Made by a program: the position numbers and the translations under genes. Under the pieces are notes generated by a model that saw only the letters and a list, made by a program, of their open reading frames with translations, was not told the DNA's origin and did not search any database. Shown here piece after piece: positions 7,500 to 10,515 of a stretch of DNA of 10,515 nucleotides. Location: positions 1 to 10,515 of the forward strand of contig JALFLX010000130.1 of assembly GCA_022774485.1 (NCBI GenBank), in the 5' to 3' direction. The DNA comes from Bacilli bacterium (GTDB lineage: Bacteria > Bacillota_I > Bacilli_A > RFN20 > CAG-288). The stretch's first letter is position 1. Each line of letters begins with the position of its first letter.

Positions 7500-9923
7500 T
7501 CACTCTGTGATTAATACTTCATAAGAATCACTGTCATCAAATCGAATCAAAGTGTCGTTCTGCTCTTTTCCATTGACGATGTAGGATTTCTTGCCAATGG
7601 TTTGATCTACTGTAATATGATACTTCTTTCCGCGGAATATTCGAGTGATCTCTGCGTGTTTGAACTCTTTGCTCAACATCGGATTGACTCTTAAGCCATC
7701 GAAGTCTGCTTCAATGCCGAAGATTCCTTCACTCAAGGCGACAAAGGACCAAGAAGCTGTTCCTGTCAACCAAGAATTCTTTGCTCTTCCGTAATGGGAA
7801 GAAAATCTGCCAGCGATTGTCTGAGAATAGACATAAGGCTCTGTCTGGTGAATCTCTGATTTGTCTTCTAAATAACTTGGTGCTGCTTTCTTGTAGAGGT
7901 CAAACGCTTCTTCTCTCATCCCTTCTTTTGCCAAAGCTAAGGTGACCCAAGGGTTGTTGTGACAGAAGACAGATCCGTTCTCTTTATTTCCTGGCGGATA
8001 GGATGAAATCTCGCCGAGCTCCACGTGATAACTGGAATAGGGAGGATAAAGTAACTCCAATCCGTAATCATCCATCAGGTAATGAAGCGCACTCTTGAGC
8101 GCTCTCTTGGGAAGATCTTGTTCTTTTCCGATACCAGCTAAGGCACAGAAACCTTGGGGTTCGATGAAGATCTTTCCTTCCTCACAGCGAGAAGAGCCGA
8201 CTTCATGAGAGAAAGCATCATAAGCTCTCATGAAGTAATCTCCATCGTAATCGTATCCATGTTGAACTGTCGCTTTCTCTATCTCAACCACAGCTTCTTG
8301 AATTCTCTTAGCGTTTTTCTCATCGTGAATGTGATTGGCAAGATCGACGAATTCTTTTCCGTATTTGACAAACATACCAGCGATGAAGATACTCTCTGCT
8401 GTTCTAGAGTCGTGATTGACAACGGTCTGGAAGGATTCACCATCGACTGTTGAGAAGCAGTTGAGATTCAAGCAGTCGTTCCAGTCTGCACGCCCAATCA
8501 ACGGCAAATGGTGAGGACCTAAATGAGTGATGGTGTAGTCAAGAGAAATCAAGAGGTGGTCATAAAGTGATTTTTCGCTCCCCTTCTCATTGTCAAAAGG
8601 AACCGGTTCGCTGAGAATTGAATAATCCCCTGTCTCTTTGATGTAGGCAATCGTAGCTCCGACTAACCATAACGGGTCATCGTTAAAACCTGATCCGATA
8701 TCTGCGTTTCCTCTCTTCGTCAAGGGTTGATACTGGTGATAGGTTGAACCATCTTTGAACTGAATAGATGCGATGTCAATAATTCTTTCTCGTGCTCTTT
8801 CAGGGATGAGATGGACAAATCCTAATAAATCCTGACACGAATCTCTGAATCCCATTCCGCGGCCAGTTCCTGTTTCGAAGTAAGAGGCGCTCCTGCTCAT
8901 GAGATAGGTGATCATACACTGATACTGATTCCAAACATTCGCCATGCGATCAACTTTCTCATGGTCTGTGTGCACGCTGAAGGTTGAGAGAAGATGGCTC
9001 CAATACTGTTTAAGTTCTTCAAAGGAAGCATCAACTGCTTTCTCTTCTCTGTATTTCTTCATCAAAGCATATGCTTTTTCTTTGTTGATGATATTCTTTT
9101 CAATAAATTTATCTTCCGCATTGTTTTCGACATATCCTAACAAGAAGATCAATGTTTTCGATTCACCGGGTTTCAAAGTGATGTCATAGCGGTGACAACC
9201 GAGCGGATAACAGTCAGAAACGATGGATTGATAGGAGGTCCCTTTCGCGATTGCTTCCGGGTGATCAAAGCCGTTTTCTCTTCCTAAGAAGACATTTCGA
9301 TCGGTGTCAAATCCATCGTGTTTATCACTGCCGTAGAAAAAACAATAATGGTTTCTTCGCTCACGATATTCGGTTTTGTGGAAGATTGTGTTCTCATCAA
9401 CTTCCACTTCGATGATGTTTAGATTTCTCTGATAGTTGTTGGCATCATCTATTGCGTTATAAAGACAGAATTCCACCGCAGCGTAGAGCTGGATATGTTT
9501 TTCATTCTTCGAGTTGTTTGTTAACGTGACTTTATTGATTTCACAAGGATCGTGAAGAGGAACAAATGCTAATGTGTCAACCTGAATGTCATTTTTTGAA
9601 ACACGGTACCGGTTATATCCTAAGCCGGCGTGGCACTCATAAGAGTCTAATTCTGTCTTTGTCGGAAGGTAAGCAGCATTAAAGACAGTATCTTCATCTT
9701 TGATATAGAAGAATCTTCCTGACACATCCTCAGGCACATTGTTGTAGCGATAGCGAGTCAATCTTCTGAGCTTGGCATCTTTATAAAAGGAATATCCTCC
9801 TAATGTATTAGAGATTAAAGAGTGGAAGTCATCTACTCCTAAATAATTGATCCAGGGCAACGGAGTATGTGGGGTTTCAATCACATATTCTCGATTTTGG
9901 TCATCGAAGTGTCCGTAGCGCAT
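7500..9923 (-). CDS. cbp: Cellobiose phosphorylase (GH94)
   Basis: This 807-residue cytoplasmic enzyme matches the length and motifs of cellobiose phosphorylases (about 810-820 residues) and is clearly shorter than cellodextrin phosphorylases (about 980). Reaction: cellobiose + phosphate gives glucose-1-phosphate + glucose. Visible signatures are FDDQNREYVIETPHTPLPWI at the N-terminus, SLISNTLGGYSFYKDAKLRR, FHKTEYRERRNHY, GRGMGFRDS (354-362), GSGFNDDPLWL (410-420) and GRADWNDCLNLNCFSTV (477-493). The catalytic acid should be Asp483 in ADWNDCLN. The spacing from Arg355 to Asp483 equals that between Arg362 and Asp490 of the Cellvibrio gilvus enzyme as I remember it. The start has a GGAGG site (9931-9935) with ideal 7-nt spacing. 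It is the first gene of the operon. Another GH94 disaccharide specificity, such as laminaribiose, is possible but less likely. Confidence 0.93.
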   Translation of the reverse strand: MRYGHFDDQNREYVIETPHTPLPWINYLGVDDFHSLISNTLGGYSFYKDAKLRRLTRYRYNNVPEDVSGRFFYIKDEDTVFNAAYLPTKTELDSYECHAGLGYNRYRVSKNDIQVDTLAFVPLHDPCEINKVTLTNNSKNEKHIQLYAAVEFCLYNAIDDANNYQRNLNIIEVEVDENTIFHKTEYRERRNHYCFFYGSDKHDGFDTDRNVFLGRENGFDHPEAIAKGTSYQSIVSDCYPLGCHRYDITLKPGESKTLIFLLGYVENNAEDKFIEKNIINKEKAYALMKKYREEKAVDASFEELKQYWSHLLSTFSVHTDHEKVDRMANVWNQYQCMITYLMSRSASYFETGTGRGMGFRDSCQDLLGFVHLIPERARERIIDIASIQFKDGSTYHQYQPLTKRGNADIGSGFNDDPLWLVGATIAYIKETGDYSILSEPVPFDNEKGSEKSLYDHLLISLDYTITHLGPHHLPLIGRADWNDCLNLNCFSTVDGESFQTVVNHDSRTAESIFIAGMFVKYGKEFVDLANHIHDEKNAKRIQEAVVEIEKATVQHGYDYDGDYFMRAYDAFSHEVGSSRCEEGKIFIEPQGFCALAGIGKEQDLPKRALKSALHYLMDDYGLELLYPPYSSYHVELGEISSYPPGNKENGSVFCHNNPWVTLALAKEGMREEAFDLYKKAAPSYLEDKSEIHQTEPYVYSQTIAGRFSSHYGRAKNSWLTGTASWSFVALSEGIFGIEADFDGLRVNPMLSKEFKHAEITRIFRGKKYHITVDQTIGKKSYIVNGKEQNDTLIRFDDSDSYEVLITE

Positions 9924-9946
9924 AATAATACCTCCGTTTTCCTGTT

Positions 9947-9960
9947 AGAAATCGTTTACA
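9947..9960 (-). promoter_or_regulatory. cre-like (CcpA) site or second LacI operator in the operon leader
   Basis: Read on the minus strand, TGTAAACGATTTCT matches the cre consensus TGWAANCGNTNWCA at all but the last position. It lies between the predicted transcription start (~9998) and the start codon at 9923, a usual place for carbon catabolite repression by roadblock or overlap. Because CcpA belongs to the LacI family, the local regulator could also bind here; the GAAATCG core is shared with its other candidate sites. Confidence 0.6.
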
Positions 9961-9981
9961 TTTTTTAAAATTGCCAACGTT

Positions 9982-9994
9982 AACGATTTCGTAA
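9982..9994 (-). promoter_or_regulatory. LacI-type operator at the sugar operon promoter
   Basis: The minus strand reads TTACGAAATCGTT, identical over 13 bases to the site at the LacI-family gene's promoter (1787-1799). It begins about 10 nt after the -10 box of the operon promoter, so a bound repressor would block initiation or early elongation. Confidence 0.65.
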
Positions 9995-10004
9995 CATCGA
10001 TAAA

Positions 10005-10033
10005 AGTATATCTTTTTTTGCTTTAATTGCAAA
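10005..10033 (-). promoter_or_regulatory. Predicted promoter of the cellobiose phosphorylase operon
   Basis: On the minus strand a -35 box TTTGCA (10033-10028, 4 of 6) and a -10 box TATACT (10010-10005, 5 of 6) are separated by 17 bp. The predicted start is near 9998, giving a leader of about 75 nt that contains both operator-like sites and the ribosome site. Confidence 0.6.
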
Positions 10034-10066
10034 CAAAAAACGAAACTAAAAATTTTCAAAAAATCT

Positions 10067-10091
10067 TAAATATGAATAAAATTCATATTTA
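10067..10091. repeat. Perfect 25-bp dyad between the two divergent promoters
   Basis: TAAATATGAAT (10067-10077), AAA, ATTCATATTTA (10081-10091) is a perfect 11-bp inverted repeat. Its centre (10079) is 46 bp from the inner edge of one -35 box (10033) and 48 bp from the other (10127). No T tract or gene end suits a terminator. A shared activator or architectural-protein site is possible. Confidence 0.55.
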
Positions 10092-10126
10092 TTTAACGAA
10101 AATCATCGTGCGGATTTATTGACCGC

Positions 10127-10155
10127 TTGACAAAAAACGTCCAAAAAACTAGAAT
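10127..10155 (+). promoter_or_regulatory. Predicted promoter of the sugar-binding lipoprotein gene
   Basis: A perfect -35 TTGACA (10127-10132), a 17-bp spacer and a -10 TAGAAT (10150-10155, 5 of 6) make the strongest promoter match in the window. Transcription would start near 10162, on top of the operator at 10161-10174. Confidence 0.8.
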
Positions 10156-10160
10156 TATAG

Positions 10161-10174
10161 CGAAATCGATTGCG
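10161..10174 (+). promoter_or_regulatory. LacI-type operator overlapping the lipoprotein gene's transcription start
   Basis: CGAAATCGATTGCG is a 14-bp palindrome with 12 of 14 symmetric positions and a central CpG. It lies 6 nt after the -10 box. It shares CGAAATCG with the sites at 1790-1797 and, on the other strand, 9984-9991. Confidence 0.65.
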
Positions 10175-10219
10175 AAAGCTCTTTCAATGGAAGCTGTACA
10201 CGCTCCATTCAATCGATTT
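10163..10219 (+). other. Predicted three-stem structure at the 5' end of the lipoprotein mRNA
   Basis: AAATCGATTG (10163-10172) pairs with CAATCGATTT (10210-10219) as a closing stem. Inside are a small hairpin GAAA-GCTC-TTTC (10174-10185) and a larger one, AATGGA with TCCATT plus GC/GC after a bulged A (10186-10209). The segments abut with one unpaired base (10173), as in a compact three-way junction. It ends 13 nt before the AGGAGG site. I recognise no known riboswitch. The closing arms double as operator sequences, so DNA-level function is an equal alternative. Confidence 0.45.
10210..10219 (-). promoter_or_regulatory. Second operator-like half of the lipoprotein leader
   Basis: The minus strand reads AAATCGATTG, an inverted exact 10-base copy of the core of the operator at 10163-10172. 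The CpG centres are 47 bp apart. It might be an auxiliary operator for cooperative binding or looping, or simply the closing arm of the leader RNA structure. Confidence 0.45.
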
Positions 10220-10245
10220 AAGAAAGGTCCCAAGGAGGAAATTTT

Positions 10246-10515
10246 ATGAAAAAACAAATGAAAAGTCTTGCTGTGTTGAGTTGTTCTCTTCTTCTCTTAG
10301 CTGGTTGCGGAGGCGATAAAAAGGAAAGCGGTGATGTCATCAACATCTGGTGCTGGAATAATGAATTCCAGAGCCGTTTCAACAACTATTATCCTGAAGT
10401 CGCTTCAGTCGATGGAACTAAGACTACTTTGAAGAGTGGTAAAGTTGTCAACTTCATCATCCATCCTAATGACAATAATGGCTACCAGATTCCGTTAGAT
10501 GAGGCATTAAAAGCT
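10246..10515 (+). CDS. ABC sugar-binding lipoprotein, N-terminal part (runs off the window)
   Basis: Ninety codons are visible and the frame is open to the end. The protein starts with MKKQMKSLAVLS, a hydrophobic core and the lipobox LAGC with Cys21 as the lipidation site, followed by a charged GGDKKES linker. It then reads INIWCWNNEFQSRFNNYYPE, the typical first strand and helix of extracellular family-1 sugar-binding proteins. The ATG has an AGGAGG site (10233-10238) with 7-nt spacing. It is transcribed divergently from the operon that encodes the permeases and ATPase but no binding protein. It should therefore be the missing receptor, anchored outside the cell and delivering cellobiose or cellodextrins. 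Separate transcription from a stronger promoter suits the excess of receptor usual for such systems. Ligand specificity is inferred from the neighbours only. Confidence 0.9.
   Translation, partial: MKKQMKSLAVLSCSLLLLAGCGGDKKESGDVINIWCWNNEFQSRFNNYYPEVASVDGTKTTLKSGKVVNFIIHPNDNNGYQIPLDEALKA

Larger units (their letters stand above)
9944..9995 (-). other. Predicted 5' hairpin in the leader of the sugar operon mRNA
   Basis: On the minus strand GTTACGAAATCGTT (9995-9982) can pair with AACGATTTCTAAC (9956-9944). That makes a 13-bp stem with one bulged C and a 25-nt AU-rich loop. Both arms are also LacI-type operator-like sequences, so the inversion may serve protein binding on DNA rather than RNA folding. 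The predicted mRNA start (~9998) puts the hairpin at the very 5' end, leaving the GGAGG site free. Confidence 0.5.

Noticed and set aside
8154..8453. 99-codon plus-strand frame antisense to the phosphorylase
   Set aside because: It lies opposite highly conserved GH94 motifs, has no ribosome site and reads like a shadow frame.
9972..9977. Minus-strand TTGGCA as a -35 box for the operon
   Set aside because: No acceptable -10 box lies 16-18 bp downstream; TTTGCA with TATACT further upstream has correct 17-bp spacing.
10163..10219. Known riboswitch or T-box in the lipoprotein leader
   Set aside because: No T-box sequence, anti-terminator or familiar riboswitch core is visible, and no terminator hairpin precedes the start codon.

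Overview
The window reads as a carbohydrate-use locus of a Gram-positive bacterium, most likely Bacillota. Supporting signs are strong GGAGG ribosome-binding sites, a lipoprotein signal peptide on the sugar-binding protein, an MsmK-type ATPase, a CcpA-like cre site and LacI-type regulation. TGA is used as a stop by three genes and tryptophan is encoded by TGG, so this is the standard bacterial code. A closer placement (perhaps an Erysipelotrichia- or Clostridia-like gut organism) is a guess.

Layout. (1) Positions 1-1605, plus strand: the 3' part of a large GH3 glycoside hydrolase with reversed domain order (fibronectin III-like domain first, catalytic barrel last) and a C-terminal membrane anchor. 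It is closed by a hairpin terminator. (2) 1606-1808: terminator, two small dyads, then a promoter with an operator. (3) 1809-2816, plus strand: a LacI-family regulator, which converges on the operon below across a shared bidirectional terminator (2819-2849). (4) 9923 down to 2854, minus strand: a tight five-gene operon in the order cellobiose phosphorylase (GH94), ABC ATPase (MsmK type), MalF-type permease, MalG-type permease, GH1 beta-glucosidase. Junctions run from a 4-nt overlap to 15 nt. (5) 9924-10245: a divergent control region. (6) 10246 to the window end, plus strand: the start of the cognate lipoprotein sugar-binding protein, cut by the window edge.

Proposed working model. The lipoprotein binds cellobiose or short cellodextrins outside the cell, and the two permeases and the ATPase import them unphosphorylated. 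Inside, GH94 phosphorolysis (giving glucose-1-phosphate and glucose) and GH1 hydrolysis act in parallel. The GH3 enzyme probably works at the cell surface.

The least ordinary part is the control DNA. The 13-mer TTACGAAATCGTT occurs exactly both at the regulator's own promoter and, on the other strand, at the operon promoter 8 kb away. Related GAAATCG sites lie just downstream of the -10 box at all three predicted promoters. In the divergent region these sites are paired in inverted orientation within each predicted leader, so both divergent mRNAs could start with a strong 5' hairpin. A perfect 11+3+11 dyad sits almost exactly midway between the two divergent promoters. I saw no transposase, CRISPR array, tRNA or rRNA gene, and no wholly unknown protein system.
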